The notes: generated from the sequence alone by a model not told the origin. A stretch of DNA of 64,000 nt from Hoylesella oralis ATCC 33269 (GCF_000185145.2 NZ_GL833119.1:558001-622000); one strand, 5' to 3'. Positions 36,925-48,950 are shown, numbered from the stretch's first letter. Program-made: numbers and translations.

Positions 36925-37356
36925 CTATTTCTTTTCTTGCAAACTGCGTAGTAATGCCAACGCTTTGTTCTCGTTAGCCTCCATAATCTCGCGTTCTCCC
37001 GGACCTTTATCGTTGATGCCGCAGAGATGGAGTATGCCATGAATAATCACGCGGTGCAGTTCTTCTTCGTATTTTTTGTTGAATTTCTCGGCATTGCTGT
37101 GCACTGTATCGAGCGAAATCACAAGATCTCCGTTTATTGTATCGCCATCGTTGTAGTCGAAAGTGATGATATCGGTGTAATAATCGTGCCCCAGATATTG
37201 GTTATTTACCTCAAGTATCTTCGCGTCATCTACGAACATGTAGCCTATTTCGCCTGCTTTACGGCCGTAAGTCGCTGCCACTGCTTTGATCCAAGCCGTG
37301 GTTTCTCGCTTCTTTATCTTCGGCATACTCACGCCATCCGCATTGTAACTTATCAT
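36925..37356 (-). CDS. ybeY: YbeY endoribonuclease / rRNA maturation factor
   Basis: 143 residues. The zinc-binding signature HGILHLCGINDKGPGE (three metal ligands) near the C-terminus and the LGHDYYTDIITFDYND segment identify YbeY, which trims the 3' end of 16S rRNA and takes part in ribosome quality control. It overlaps the end of coaD by 4 bases, completing the operon ruvB-coaD-ybeY. Confidence 0.93.
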   Translation of the reverse strand: MISYNADGVSMPKIKKRETTAWIKAVAATYGRKAGEIGYMFVDDAKILEVNNQYLGHDYYTDIITFDYNDGDTINGDLVISLDTVHSNAEKFNKKYEEELHRVIIHGILHLCGINDKGPGEREIMEANENKALALLRSLQEKK

Positions 37357-37790
37357 GGAATAAACTCTTTAATATCTCTGTTGAAGTTTTTCAGTTCTCT
37401 CACCATACTCGAAGAAACGCTTTCCAACTGCGGTTCGGCGAAAAGAAGCAGTGTCTCTATGTTGCCTATCCGGCGGTTTATGTCGGCTTGTATGCGTTCG
37501 TATTCGAAGTCGGCCACTGTTCTGACGCCCTTAACGATATACTGTGCTCCCTCTCGACGGGCGAAGTCTACGGCGAGATCGGTATATGTCTTCACCGTAA
37601 TTTTAGGTTCTTCTCGGTATAGAACGGTTATCGCGTCGAGGCGTTCTTCCCTGCTGAGCATACATTTCTTCCGCTCATTTGTGCCTATGCCTATGACAAG
37701 ACGGTCGAACAGCGGTAAAACTCTGCGCACGATCGATGCGTGTCCTATTGTAAAAGGATCGAAAGTTCCCACAAATATACCCGTTCTCAT
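37353..37790 (-). CDS. coaD: Pantetheine-phosphate adenylyltransferase
   Basis: Starts at 37790: MRTGIFVGTFDPFTIGH is the canonical N-terminus with the TxGH nucleotidyltransferase motif, giving 145 residues. The longer reading from 37832 overlaps ruvB by 38 bases and adds 14 unrelated residues. The C-terminal segment QLESVSSSMVRELKNF corresponds to the conserved ISSSxVRE motif. It makes dephospho-CoA from 4'-phosphopantetheine. It starts 4 bases after the ruvB stop and overlaps ybeY by 4 bases. Confidence 0.95.
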   Translation of the reverse strand: MRTGIFVGTFDPFTIGHASIVRRVLPLFDRLVIGIGTNERKKCMLSREERLDAITVLYREEPKITVKTYTDLAVDFARREGAQYIVKGVRTVADFEYERIQADINRRIGNIETLLLFAEPQLESVSSSMVRELKNFNRDIKEFIP

Positions 37791-37794
37791 ATTT

Positions 37795-38829
37795 TTATCC
37801 GAATAAATTAGGTTCCATAAATTCACCGGCATAAGGCGTTCTGCCGAGGTGCTCGAACGCCAATGCGGTAGCCATACGTCCGCGGGGAGTACGCTTGATG
37901 AAGCCTTCCATGATGAGGAATGGCTCGTAAACCTCTTCCACGGTGCCGGTATCTTCGCCGATGGCCGTTGCTATGGTGGATATTCCGACCGGTCCGCCAC
38001 GGAATTTGTCGATGATGGTCAGCAGAATTTTGTTGTCTATCTCGTCCAGTCCGTACCGATCGATATTAAGTGCTTTAAGCGCAAATCGAGCTATATCGGT
38101 ATTAATTCGCCCGCTTCCTTTCACTTGAGCGAAGTCTCGCACCCTTCTAAGCAATGCATTGGCAATACGGGGGGTACCTCTGGAGCGGCGAGAAATCTCT
38201 ATGGCAGCGTCATCGTCTATGGGTACCTTCAATATACCGGCACTGCGTTTCAGAATTTTGGTCAATGTATCGGGCTCATAGTATTCCAAATGCAGGTTTA
38301 TACCGAAACGTGCACGCAACGGAGCGGTAAGCAGTCCGCTGCGGGTGGTGGCTCCGACGAGGGTAAAGGGGTTCAGGTCTATCTGTATGGAGCGGGCCGA
38401 AGGCCCTTTGTCGATCATGATGTCGATGCGATAGTCCTCCATTGCCGAATACAGATATTCCTCCACGACGGGCGACAGACGATGTATTTCGTCGATAAAC
38501 AGTACATCGTTGGGCTCTAAAGAAGTAAGGATGCCGGCCAAGTCGCCCGGTTTGTCGAGCACAGGGCCGCTGGTTATCTTAAATCCCACGCCCAACTCGT
38601 TGGCAATGATGTTGCTCAATGTGGTTTTACCTAATCCGGGAGGACCGTGCAGAAGGGTATGATCAAGCGGTTCGCCGCGATACTTGGCCGCCTCGACGAA
38701 TACCTCAAGGTTCTCTACCACATTCTTTTGTCCGCTGAAATCGGTAAATTTCAATGGCCTGAGTGCGTTTTCAAATTCCCTTTCGGCAGTTGTCAGTGTC
38801 TCTTCTCTTATATCAAAATCTTCGCTCAT
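37795..38829 (-). CDS. ruvB: Holliday junction branch-migration helicase RuvB
   Basis: 344 residues from the ATG at 38829 ([10 protein letters not shown]); the reading from 38862 adds 11 residues unlike the family. Walker [11 protein letters not shown], Walker [14 protein letters not shown], sensor [18 protein letters not shown] and the C-terminal winged-helix with [12 protein letters not shown] are all present. It is the motor of the RuvAB complex. A TATCTTTG box on the minus strand (38860-38867) lies 30 bases upstream. First gene of a three-gene operon with coaD and ybeY. Confidence 0.96.
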   Translation of the reverse strand: MSEDFDIREETLTTAEREFENALRPLKFTDFSGQKNVVENLEVFVEAAKYRGEPLDHTLLHGPPGLGKTTLSNIIANELGVGFKITSGPVLDKPGDLAGILTSLEPNDVLFIDEIHRLSPVVEEYLYSAMEDYRIDIMIDKGPSARSIQIDLNPFTLVGATTRSGLLTAPLRARFGINLHLEYYEPDTLTKILKRSAGILKVPIDDDAAIEISRRSRGTPRIANALLRRVRDFAQVKGSGRINTDIARFALKALNIDRYGLDEIDNKILLTIIDKFRGGPVGISTIATAIGEDTGTVEEVYEPFLIMEGFIKRTPRGRMATALAFEHLGRTPYAGEFMEPNLFG

Positions 38830-39024
38830 CGATAGTTCTGTACCTGCAATAGTATTGTGCAAAGATACTTATTTTAATTCATAAACTATCATTCGCAATT
38901 CATATTTTTGGAATAGAGTGTACCGACAGGTCTCCTGTTTGTGCCCCTTTCGCATTTTGCAACCGAGTTGCATGGCTTTTTCCTTACCTTTGCAGCAGAA
39001 ATACAAAATAAAGACAACAGAAAT

Positions 39025-40917
39025 ATGGAAATCGAAGAACATGAGAAGAGCATATCTCTATGGAGCTTAGGTATATCGTCTGTCATGCTTATAGGCGGCA
39101 TCTTGGCAACTTACATGGGCATTGTATGGTTTCAGCATCCATTGTTCAGCTTCGCATGGTATGCCGTTGCGTACCTTCCGGTGGGACTTCCGGTGATGAA
39201 AGAGGCATGGTATGCCGTGCGTGAAGGCGACTTCATGAGCGAGTTCATGCTCATGTCGTTGGCGGCGATCGGTGCGTTTGTCATCGGTGAATATCCGGAA
39301 GCCGTTGCTGTAATGCTATTGTATTGCATCGGGGAGGCACTTCAAGACCGCGCAGTAGACCGTGCCCGCGATCATATCCGTGCGCTTGTGGGCCTGCGCC
39401 CCGATAAAGCAAGACGGTTGAAAGGAGGAGATGTGAACGGCAAATCGCCGGATATCGAAGAAATAGATCCCGCAGAAGTGAACGTGGGCGACGTTATAGA
39501 GGTGAAAGTTGGCGAACGTGTGCCGATCGACGGTACGCTCTTGACCGAGAATGCATCGTTTAATACGTCGGCGCTTACGGGCGAATCGCTTCCTGCACAG
39601 ATAGAACGTGGCGGCGAGGTATTGGCCGGAATGATTGCATTCGACTCGGTTGTGCGGCTTAGAGTGTTGCGTCCGTCGGACGAATCAGCCCTCTCGCGTG
39701 TCTTAAAGATGGTACAGGAGGCAGCTGAACGCAAGGCCTCCACCGAATTGTTTGTACGCAAGTTTGCCCATGTTTATACCCCTATCGTCATCGTGCTGGC
39801 TTTTCTCACCGTACTGCTGCCGTGGTTGTATTCGTTGGCTGTTGCCGATTTTGCGTATATTTTCAGCGATTGGCTTAAACGGGCGCTCGTTTTCTTGGTG
39901 GTAAGTTGTCCGTGTGCGCTGGTTATCAGCATACCCTTAGGCTATTTCGGGGGCATAGGAGCATCGTCAAAGCGTGGCATTCTCTTTAAAGGAAGTAACT
40001 ATTTAGACGCCATGACCGCCGTTGATACGGTGGTATTCGATAAGACCGGCACGCTTACCAACGGCAGCTTTTCTGTAGAAAAAGTCGATGGATTGGACGA
40101 AAACGATATTCGTACGGTGGCTGCTATGGAGCAGTCGAGCCCGCATCCCATAGCCCGCACCATCGTAGATTATGCGTATAAAGAACTTAAACTGCCGTCT
40201 GCCGATGCTCCGGCATCGCTCCGTTCGCTTTCGGGCTACGGTCTTGAGGCGGAAGGATGGGCTGTTGGTAATCTTAAGCTGCTCGAAAACAAAGGCATTG
40301 CTTATCCCGAAGCATTGAAAGAGATGCCCGAAACCATCGTCGCAGTTGCGAAAAACAGCCGTTTCATCGGCTATATTCTGCTGGCAGACACGCTGAAAGA
40401 AGATGCCGTACAGGCCGTGTCGGCATTGAATACACGGGTAGAAATTCTTTCAGGCGATAAGCAAGCCTTGGTTGATAAGGTAGCACGTCAGTTGAATGTT
40501 GCCCATGCTTATGGCGAATTGCTGCCCGGTGACAAAGTTGCTCATATAGAAAAACTGAAACGCGAAGGACATAAAGTGGCGTTTGTGGGCGACGGTATCA
40601 ACGATGCACCGGTACTGGCGTTGAGCGATGTAGGCATTGCGATGGGCGCGCTGGGTGCTGATATGGCTGTAGAAACGGCCGATGTAATCATACAGACCGA
40701 CCAGCCGTCGAAGGTAGCCGAAGCAATTTTAATTGCAAAACGCACACGCCGTATCGTTCGGCAGAATATTGTGTTGGCGTTAGGCGTAAAAGCTGCCGTT
40801 ATGATACTCGGCATATTCGGCTTGGCCAATCTATGGGAAGCGGTGTTTGCCGATAGCGGTGTGGCTCTTTTAGCCGTACTCAATTCTTCTAAGATATTTC
40901 TCCGATCGGGGAAATAA
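39025..40917 (+). CDS. Zn/Cd/Pb-exporting P-type ATPase (ZntA-like)
   Basis: 630 residues from the ATG at 39025; the TACCTTTG box at 38985-38992 lies between it and the upstream in-frame ATG at 38941, which excludes that start. P1B-ATPase features in order: membrane pairs, actuator-domain LTGESLP, the metal-site CPC (C295, C297; SCPCALVISIP), the phosphorylated Asp339 in DKTGTL, the SPHPIA nucleotide-binding motif, and GDGINDAPVLA. The last helix has DSGVALLAVLNSSK, with the Asp that marks the Zn/Cd/Pb subgroup. The usual N-terminal heavy-metal-binding domain is missing; only a short acidic/His lead (EIEEHEK) is present. Confidence 0.92.
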   Translation: MEIEEHEKSISLWSLGISSVMLIGGILATYMGIVWFQHPLFSFAWYAVAYLPVGLPVMKEAWYAVREGDFMSEFMLMSLAAIGAFVIGEYPEAVAVMLLYCIGEALQDRAVDRARDHIRALVGLRPDKARRLKGGDVNGKSPDIEEIDPAEVNVGDVIEVKVGERVPIDGTLLTENASFNTSALTGESLPAQIERGGEVLAGMIAFDSVVRLRVLRPSDESALSRVLKMVQEAAERKASTELFVRKFAHVYTPIVIVLAFLTVLLPWLYSLAVADFAYIFSDWLKRALVFLVVSCPCALVISIPLGYFGGIGASSKRGILFKGSNYLDAMTAVDTVVFDKTGTLTNGSFSVEKVDGLDENDIRTVAAMEQSSPHPIARTIVDYAYKELKLPSADAPASLRSLSGYGLEAEGWAVGNLKLLENKGIAYPEALKEMPETIVAVAKNSRFIGYILLADTLKEDAVQAVSALNTRVEILSGDKQALVDKVARQLNVAHAYGELLPGDKVAHIEKLKREGHKVAFVGDGINDAPVLALSDVGIAMGALGADMAVETADVIIQTDQPSKVAEAILIAKRTRRIVRQNIVLALGVKAAVMILGIFGLANLWEAVFADSGVALLAVLNSSKIFLRSGK

Positions 40918-40967
40918 GTCCGTTTCATCGGTGCTATTTCGTTAAGATACGACCGGCATAAATAACA

Positions 40968-41008
40968 AACGGCGCATGCAGAATATATTGCATGCGCCGT
41001 TATTTTTA
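40968..41008. terminator. Two-way intrinsic terminator
   Basis: Perfect 13-base arms AACGGCGCATGCA (40968-40980) and its complement (40989-41001), then ATTTTTAT. It lies between the convergent P-type ATPase and aldolase genes. Confidence 0.85.
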
Positions 41009-41057
41009 TGCTTTCCTGCGGTTTACAGGCAATAGTAACCGTGGAAGAAGTTCCGGA

Positions 41058-42110
41058 TTATGCTATTGTAATACTCTTGTCGAGGTAAACATCCTGTACG
41101 GTATGCAGCAATTCCACACCGTCTTTCATCGGTTTCTGGAATGCCTTCCGGCCGCTGATGAGACCAATACCGCCGGCACGTTTATTCACTACGGCCGTAA
41201 TAACGGCATCTTTCAAGTCTGATGCGCCATGAGATTCGCCGCCAGAGTTAATAAGTCCTACGCGTCCCATATAGCCATTGGCCACTTGATAACGGCAAAG
41301 ATCGATGGGATGTGTAGTGGTTAATTCCGAATAAACCCTCTCATCGGTGCGACCGAAGCCTATTGCTTTGAAGCCACCGTTATTGGTCGGCAGCTTTTGT
41401 TTTACTATGTCGGCCTTGATGGTTACGCCTATATGGTTGGCTTGTCCTGTAAGATCGGCCGACGAATGGTAGTCTACGCCGTCTTTCTTGAAAGCACTAT
41501 TACGCAAATAGCACCACAGTACGGTAGCCATACCTAACTCGTGTGCGTATTCGAAAGCCTCTGCAACCTCTACCAACTGCCGTCTGCTGTCTTCGGAACC
41601 GAAGTATATCGTTGCTCCAACGGCCACTGCGCCGAGGTTCCACGCCTCTTTAACGGTGCCGAACATTATTTGTTCGTAGCTTGTGGGGTAGGTGAGCAGC
41701 TCGTTGTGGTTCAGTTTAACCAAGAAAGGTATCTTGTGTGCGTACTTCCGAGCTACGGAACTCAATACGCCGAAAGTGGTTGCAACGGCATTGCATTCGC
41801 CTTCTATGGCAAGTTTGATGATGTTCTCCGGATCGAAGTACAGCGGGTTGGGTGCGAAAGAAGCACCTGCCGAGTGCTCTATACCTTGGTCTACGGGCAG
41901 GATAGAGAGGTATCCAGTGTCGGCAAGTCGTCCGTGCGAGAACAGTTGTTGCAGGCTTTCGAGCGTACGGATGTTTCTGTCAGACTCTGCCCATATCGTG
42001 TCTATCACGTCTTTTCCGGGCAGATGCAGCAATTGTTTGTCTATTGTTTTACACTCATGTTCAAGGTAAAACGCTGCGTCTTTGCCTAATAAATCGGTTA
42101 CTTTACTCAT
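41058..42110 (-). CDS. fbaB: Class I fructose-bisphosphate aldolase (FbaB/DhnA type)
   Basis: 350 residues from the ATG at 42110 ([16 protein letters not shown]). It contains [37 protein letters not shown] and [12 protein letters not shown], matching the archaeal-type class I aldolases that use a Schiff-base lysine. It interconverts fructose-1,6-bisphosphate with DHAP and glyceraldehyde-3-phosphate in glycolysis or gluconeogenesis. On the minus strand, TATCTTTG at 42160-42167 with ATTG 20 bases further upstream (42188-42191) is a plausible promoter. Confidence 0.93.
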   Translation of the reverse strand: MSKVTDLLGKDAAFYLEHECKTIDKQLLHLPGKDVIDTIWAESDRNIRTLESLQQLFSHGRLADTGYLSILPVDQGIEHSAGASFAPNPLYFDPENIIKLAIEGECNAVATTFGVLSSVARKYAHKIPFLVKLNHNELLTYPTSYEQIMFGTVKEAWNLGAVAVGATIYFGSEDSRRQLVEVAEAFEYAHELGMATVLWCYLRNSAFKKDGVDYHSSADLTGQANHIGVTIKADIVKQKLPTNNGGFKAIGFGRTDERVYSELTTTHPIDLCRYQVANGYMGRVGLINSGGESHGASDLKDAVITAVVNKRAGGIGLISGRKAFQKPMKDGVELLHTVQDVYLDKSITIA

Positions 42111-42294
42111 AATATAAAATATATTTTTAGATCGTGCCACTCTTTATTGGGTAGCATTGCAAAGATACTCATAATCATTCGATTACACAATACCTTGTTG
42201 TGAGTATTTTAGATAGGTATTCTATCGGACGCATATCATAGGTGTATCGGGCATACACCGGCTGTGTAGCATGAATACATGGTGCGAATAAAAT

Positions 42295-42325
42295 TTTGAG
42301 GTTACGATTATTCTGTGTAAATTTG
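42295..42325 (+). promoter_or_regulatory. Promoter of the Fur-family regulator
   Basis: TTTG at 42295-42298, a 19-base spacer, TAAATTTG at 42318-42325. The ATG at 42334 is 8 bases after the box, so the message is nearly leaderless. Confidence 0.7.
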
Positions 42326-42333
42326 CAACCGCT

Positions 42334-42774
42334 ATGGTAGATGAACTGTACTATTTGGACAAGTTGAAGCACCGCGAAATAAAGCCGACCGCCACACGTA
42401 TGCTTATTCTGCGGGCCATGATGCGCGGCGATGAGGCCGTTTCGATGCCCGATTTGGAGCGTTTTCTGCCGACGATAGATAAGTCTACCATCTCCAGAAC
42501 ATTATCCTTGTTCCTTCTTCACCGCCTTGTACATGCCATCGACGACGGTTCGGGCGCACTCAAATATGCCGTTTGCGACGACAATTGCGACTGTTCGGTA
42601 GACGATGAGCATACGCATTTCTATTGTGAACATTGCCACCGCACCTTTTGTCTGAAGCATATAGCGGTGCCGGTAGTGCCGTTGCCCGATGATTTCCGGC
42701 TCAACAGCATCAATTATGTGCTGAAAGGACTCTGCCCGGAGTGTGCCGAAAAGCTCGACAGGCAATCGAGGTGA
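42334..42774 (+). CDS. Fur-family metalloregulator
   Basis: 146 residues. An N-terminal winged helix (PTATRMLILRAMM, STISRTLSLFLLHRLVHAI) precedes the dimerisation domain. Metal-site features are HTHFYCEHCHRTFC and CPEC; the CxxC pairs form the structural zinc site. An extra CDDNCDC lies just before the HTH motif. Whether it senses zinc (Zur), iron (Fur) or peroxide (PerR) cannot be decided; a Zn/Cd exporter is encoded two genes away on the left. Confidence 0.88.
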   Translation: MVDELYYLDKLKHREIKPTATRMLILRAMMRGDEAVSMPDLERFLPTIDKSTISRTLSLFLLHRLVHAIDDGSGALKYAVCDDNCDCSVDDEHTHFYCEHCHRTFCLKHIAVPVVPLPDDFRLNSINYVLKGLCPECAEKLDRQSR

Positions 42775-42898
42775 CGGGATTGAGGATGGGGGATGAAGGA
42801 TTAGGGACGAACGATTGATTGTTATATTGTAGGAATTTAGCTTGCCTGAAGCATACCGGAAAGGCAGTCATGCCCTTAATTCTTTATCTTTGAAAGTT

Positions 42899-43048
42899 AT
42901 GGAATACTTAGATAAGCCAAATTCCTATGATGCTTTCTCCGCATTTCTTACAAACGTGATTTCCTTTCTTGAAAGAGACGGGAGAAAGCTATGCCGGTTG
43001 TTTTTATATCATTTATCACCTTCTTTCGGGGGCTTTTGCCAGAAATAA
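42899..43048 (+). CDS. Possible small protein, unrecognised
   Basis: A 49-codon frame starting MEYLDKPNSYDAFSAF. Residues 1-36 lie in the gap between the Fur gene and the transglutaminase-like gene; the last 13 overlap the latter on the opposite strand. A TATCTTTG box (42885-42892) ends 6 bases before the ATG, the same near-leaderless layout as several real genes here, but no TTTG partner is present. No family recognised. It could also be a remnant of a longer gene or chance. Confidence 0.25.
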   Translation: MEYLDKPNSYDAFSAFLTNVISFLERDGRKLCRLFLYHLSPSFGGFCQK

Positions 43049-44253
43049 TCGGCATCATTGGTGGCCGTGTAAAACGACCTAACGGTAGCAGGCGAACTAA
43101 ATCCTTCCGGAAGAAGCACAATGTAGCGCTCACCATAGTACCTGTAACGCCCCTCAGGATTAAGGCAACTGTTGTCTACACAGTTCATCCAATAGAGGTT
43201 TTTGGCCATATAGTCGTCTAAATACTTCTCTTTAGTCTGCTTAGATTTATTGTTCCAGTTCGCATCTTCGTTCAGATAAAGAGGCTGATCGGTAATTAAA
43301 CGCTCGCGAACCTCGGCAATCGACAGCAGATTACCATGCTCATCTTTCACATAGGCATTGAAAGTAGGATCCATCCAAAGCCATTTGTTGAGTTTAGAAG
43401 AGTAAACACAGTTGATTACATGGCAGTCGCCGTCGTTCTCGTCCTTGGGCATACAGGTTACATACCGCGAGGGGAAGCCCATTGCAAGGTACATTCCGTT
43501 CAGCGCGATGGCCAACTGACGGCAGTTGACACCATTGCCGGTAGCCTTATAATAATTGTATATGTCGAACGCATCGCCCTCGCACATGCCGAAGTTGCCG
43601 CCATCGTGGGGGATAGAGTTATGCACGAACTTTAGAATATTGATAATCTTCGACACTTCATCGCCGTTTCCGGCCACGGAATCGAGCTTGAAGAATGTGC
43701 GCATTTGCTTCAGAGAATGGTCGTCGGCCTGCTGATAAGTGAAGCGAGGAAGCGTGTCTGTCGCTTCTTTACGGTAGCCTTTGGCGTGACGGAGTATGTA
43801 TAAATAATCGTATTCGCGTATTGTCTCGAGCACTTGTTTGAACCGTTTGTCGTTGCGAATGCCATCGAAATCGGTATCTGTCAGGGCATGGCGATAGTCT
43901 TTATAACCGTACTCAATAGATTTCTTGAATGCTTCTATGGCCTCTTTCTTCTTGTTTTGTAAGGCATAGGAGCAAGCGAGATTGTAATAAGAGTTATTCT
44001 TTGCAGCTCTTACCAACTCTTGATATTTTTTCTGTTCGGCTTTAGTGAGCTGCAATTTATCAAGTTCTTGCAGCATTGTTCGCAGCGTTTTTACGGTATT
44101 TACATAATCTTTTTGTTGGTAAAACTCCGTGTAAGTATCGTTTAGAGCGCGGCATTTAACGAAGAGTTTGTTGAGTGTTTCGGAATCGGTCTGTGCATGT
44201 AACGAAAGACAAACGGCCATTGAAACAAATAAGAAGAACAGTTTTCTTTTCAT
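43009..44253 (-). CDS. Secreted TPR and transglutaminase-like domain protein
   Basis: 414 residues with a signal peptide (MKRKLFFLFVSMAVCLSLHA). Residues about 25-140 are helical and TPR-like (YYNLACSYALQNKKKEAIEAF). A transglutaminase/protease-like domain follows with the expected triad: Cys in GVNCRQLA, His in GDCHVINCVY and Asp in MDPTFNAYV. A C-terminal extension (about 335-414) of unknown role ends in a basic tail. Such domains act as peptidases or peptidoglycan-interacting enzymes; the substrate is unknown. It stands alone on the minus strand. Confidence 0.82.
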   Translation of the reverse strand: MKRKLFFLFVSMAVCLSLHAQTDSETLNKLFVKCRALNDTYTEFYQQKDYVNTVKTLRTMLQELDKLQLTKAEQKKYQELVRAAKNNSYYNLACSYALQNKKKEAIEAFKKSIEYGYKDYRHALTDTDFDGIRNDKRFKQVLETIREYDYLYILRHAKGYRKEATDTLPRFTYQQADDHSLKQMRTFFKLDSVAGNGDEVSKIINILKFVHNSIPHDGGNFGMCEGDAFDIYNYYKATGNGVNCRQLAIALNGMYLAMGFPSRYVTCMPKDENDGDCHVINCVYSSKLNKWLWMDPTFNAYVKDEHGNLLSIAEVRERLITDQPLYLNEDANWNNKSKQTKEKYLDDYMAKNLYWMNCVDNSCLNPEGRYRYYGERYIVLLPEGFSSPATVRSFYTATNDADYFWQKPPKEGDK

Positions 44254-44462
44254 AAATAAAATGGTTAAGTTTTTATAAATATATGCGTTTTATGGTTATT
44301 CTGTAAATGTAAGACGAAAAAACGGGTAGAAATGTTGCGATACATTGCATGTTTATTTTTATTCTACCCTACTTCTATTGTACGTAAAAGCCATGCCTAT
44401 GGCCGATAGAATGCCTGTATGTGGGAATTGTTACCGCGGTACGTAACCCATAGGCAATAAAA

Positions 44463-44510
44463 TAAGGATGCAAAGGTTTTCTGAACAGTATGGAAACTCC
44501 TTGCATCCTT
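44463..44510 (-). terminator. Terminator of the esterase gene
   Basis: AAGGATGCAA (44463-44472) pairs with TTGCATCCTT (44501-44510), extended by GG/CC, and is followed on the minus strand by ATTTTATT. It lies 20 bases after the esterase stop codon. Confidence 0.6.
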
Positions 44511-44530
44511 AACGGAAATGTGCCATGAAT

Positions 44531-46725
<2,195 letters not shown>

Positions 46726-46834
46726 ATTGTTGGCAAAATTACAAAAGATTTTCAATAAAGATACGGTTTTTCCATGAAAACGCATGCAAGAATGAGGCTT
46801 CGACGGCGTTTATAGAGAAAACGTATCGTTGGAA

Positions 46835-47413
46835 ATGAAGAAAATTTTGTTATGGATAATGCTGTCGGCGGTATTGCCCGTGAAAGCACAACGCAAGAGT
46901 TATGTGCAGTTGAAAGCGGCTTATGAAGGAGGATTTATAAACTATACCTGTGAATCGGCAGGTGTGGAAGTTGTTTATGGATATCGTACAGACGGTATGG
47001 TTTCGGCAGGTGTGGGTACCGGACTGTTTTGGTCGAGCCAGAGTTATGACAAGATAGGGATGGATTATAGCTCGTCAGTAGATATCGTTCCGCCGCCATA
47101 CAGCAATTTTTCACCCTCATTTGTACAGAATTTGTATATCCCTGTTTTCGGTTTTTTGAAATGCCGGCTCACTCATACTCGTGTAGTACCGTATATAGGA
47201 GGAGATGTGGGTTATGCTTTTCTGATACCCTGTGAGGGCTATAGCAAGCAAACGAAGCTGGGATTCTATGGAAAACCCTTTGCCGGATTGGATATCCGTT
47301 GTGGAAAGGGTACGCTTTCTCCGGAGATAGGTTTTAAGTTTCAGCATCGTACAGATGCGGGAAACAGCATGAATTATAACCAATTGGTGATAGCAATAGG
47401 GTATACTTTCTGA
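46835..47413 (+). CDS. Small outer-membrane beta-barrel-like protein
   Basis: 192 residues from the ATG at 46835; a TTG two codons earlier is also in frame. A signal peptide (MKKILLWIMLSAVLPVKA) is followed by alternating beta-strand sequence with many Gly/Tyr, ending LVIAIGYTF with a terminal Phe, the signature of a small (8-stranded) outer membrane barrel. No named family recognised and no neighbours in the same operon; it converges with dprA, only 4 bases away. Confidence 0.7.
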   Translation: MKKILLWIMLSAVLPVKAQRKSYVQLKAAYEGGFINYTCESAGVEVVYGYRTDGMVSAGVGTGLFWSSQSYDKIGMDYSSSVDIVPPPYSNFSPSFVQNLYIPVFGFLKCRLTHTRVVPYIGGDVGYAFLIPCEGYSKQTKLGFYGKPFAGLDIRCGKGTLSPEIGFKFQHRTDAGNSMNYNQLVIAIGYTF

Positions 47414-47417
47414 ACCG

Positions 47418-48545
47418 TCATGCCAGAAGATGATACACGCCGCCCGCCAATGTCTTGACTACTCCTTTCATTTCCATAGAAAACAGTAAAGCCGTAAGAC
47501 GGGCGATCGGTAGGTTCGATTGTACGCTAAGCATGTTTATTTGCAAATCGTTGGTCTTTGCAAGGACTTTCACTATCTGCAATTCCTCGTCTGTAAGATT
47601 GGGGAAAAGCTCTCGTTCGATGCCGCTTTTTCGGGTTTGCTGTAGTTTTGCATCGCCTTCCCAGCCCATTGCTTTCACAAAGTCGTAAGCATTGGAAATC
47701 AAACCTGCACCGTTATCGCGGATCAGATTGTTGCATCCTTCGCTATAGGGTGCCCCCACAGGGCCGGGAAATGCGAATACATCGCGGTTATAGTCGCGGG
47801 CTATGCGCGTTGTAATAAGCCCTCCGCCCTGCGAGGCGCTCTCTACGAGGATGACAGCATCTGCTATTCCCGCCACAATCCGGTTGCGCCGAACGAAGTT
47901 TACCTTATCTGCATTGGTATTGGTAAGAAACTCTGAGAGCAGTCCGCCGTGGAGGAGCATCTCCTCGGCAGTCTGTCTGTGGCGCGGAGGATACAGGTCA
48001 TCCAGTCCATGAGCTAACACTCCCACGGTTTGGAAGGCGTTCTGCAAGGCATAGCGGTGCGCATTGATATCGACGCCATAGGCAAGTCCGCTTACTATAA
48101 GTACATTGGGACAGTGTTGTTTCAACTCAGCGGTGAACCTGCGGATAAGGTCTTGTCCGTACATAGTGCACCGCCGTGTACCCACGATGGCGATTATCTT
48201 GGCTTGGTTGAGGTTTGCATTACCTTTATAGAATAGCATTAACGGTGCATCGTCGCATTCCTTGAGGCGTTGTGGATACCGTTCGTCATTCATACAAAGC
48301 GGAACGACGCCGTTTTTCATATCCCATTCCAGCTCTGTTTCTGCCCTTTTCAGCGGTTCCGAAAGTTCTTTAAAAGCCTTAACCAACTTGGGTGAGGCGT
48401 CAGGAACCACATCCAGAATGTTATTGCGGTGCTCTATGGCAGCAGTAGCCGAGCCGAGTCGGCGGTATAGCTCAAGCAGGCCCGCAAGATAGAAGTAATT
48501 GATACGGGTGAGCGCAATAGTGTTGATGATCTCTTGGGTATCCAT
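47418..48545 (-). CDS. dprA: DNA-processing protein DprA
   Basis: 375 residues. N-terminal SAM-like region, then the Rossmann domain with IAIVGTRRCTMYG, VSGLAYGVDINAHRYAL, SEFLTNTNADKVNFVRRNRIVAG and ESASQGGGLITTRIA. A C-terminal winged helix (about 310-375) completes the architecture. DprA loads RecA on incoming single strands during natural transformation. The ATG follows directly on the TAG of the thioesterase gene (no bases between), so translation is probably coupled. Confidence 0.95.
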   Translation of the reverse strand: MDTQEIINTIALTRINYFYLAGLLELYRRLGSATAAIEHRNNILDVVPDASPKLVKAFKELSEPLKRAETELEWDMKNGVVPLCMNDERYPQRLKECDDAPLMLFYKGNANLNQAKIIAIVGTRRCTMYGQDLIRRFTAELKQHCPNVLIVSGLAYGVDINAHRYALQNAFQTVGVLAHGLDDLYPPRHRQTAEEMLLHGGLLSEFLTNTNADKVNFVRRNRIVAGIADAVILVESASQGGGLITTRIARDYNRDVFAFPGPVGAPYSEGCNNLIRDNGAGLISNAYDFVKAMGWEGDAKLQQTRKSGIERELFPNLTDEELQIVKVLAKTNDLQINMLSVQSNLPIARLTALLFSMEMKGVVKTLAGGVYHLLA

Positions 48546-48950
48546 CTACTCGGTCAAGTATTTAGAGAAAGCGTTGTCATAGTCTTCGCTATTGCCGAGT
48601 ATTCCGTTGATGAGACAGACCAATTCTACCGTACTTCTGAAACAAAGTTTCTCATCTGAAGCCCTGAAAATATCTTGGTTGAACACGTAGCGCAGCCCTT
48701 CTTTGTGCAAACCTAATCGGGATATGAACAGATCATCGCACTTCAACGGTGTCTTGTACTGCAGGTTCATACGCGCGACTACGGCATCTATGCCCTGTTC
48801 GTGCATCTTGGAGAAGCTCAAACCGGTAGACAATAAGAACAAATGTCGCGTATGTTCGATGTAATGAAGGTAGTTGGCATTGTTCACAATGCCTTGGATG
48901 TCGCACTCATAGTCGCGCACTTCCATTGTTGTTTCAAATATATATTTCAT
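48546..48950 (-). CDS. Acyl-CoA thioesterase, 4HBT/YbgC hot-dog family
   Basis: 134 residues of the single hot-dog fold. The signature VRDYECDIQGIVNNANYLHYIEHTR (residues about 11-35) contains the catalytic Asp and the central helix. It would hydrolyse acyl-CoA or acyl-ACP in the cytoplasm. It overlaps the DUF2851 gene by 4 bases upstream and abuts dprA downstream. Confidence 0.92.
   Translation of the reverse strand: MKYIFETTMEVRDYECDIQGIVNNANYLHYIEHTRHLFLLSTGLSFSKMHEQGIDAVVARMNLQYKTPLKCDDLFISRLGLHKEGLRYVFNQDIFRASDEKLCFRSTVELVCLINGILGNSEDYDNAFSKYLTE

Noticed and set aside
37027..37806. 259-codon plus-strand frame opposite coaD/ybeY
   Set aside because: Fully antisense to two recognised genes.
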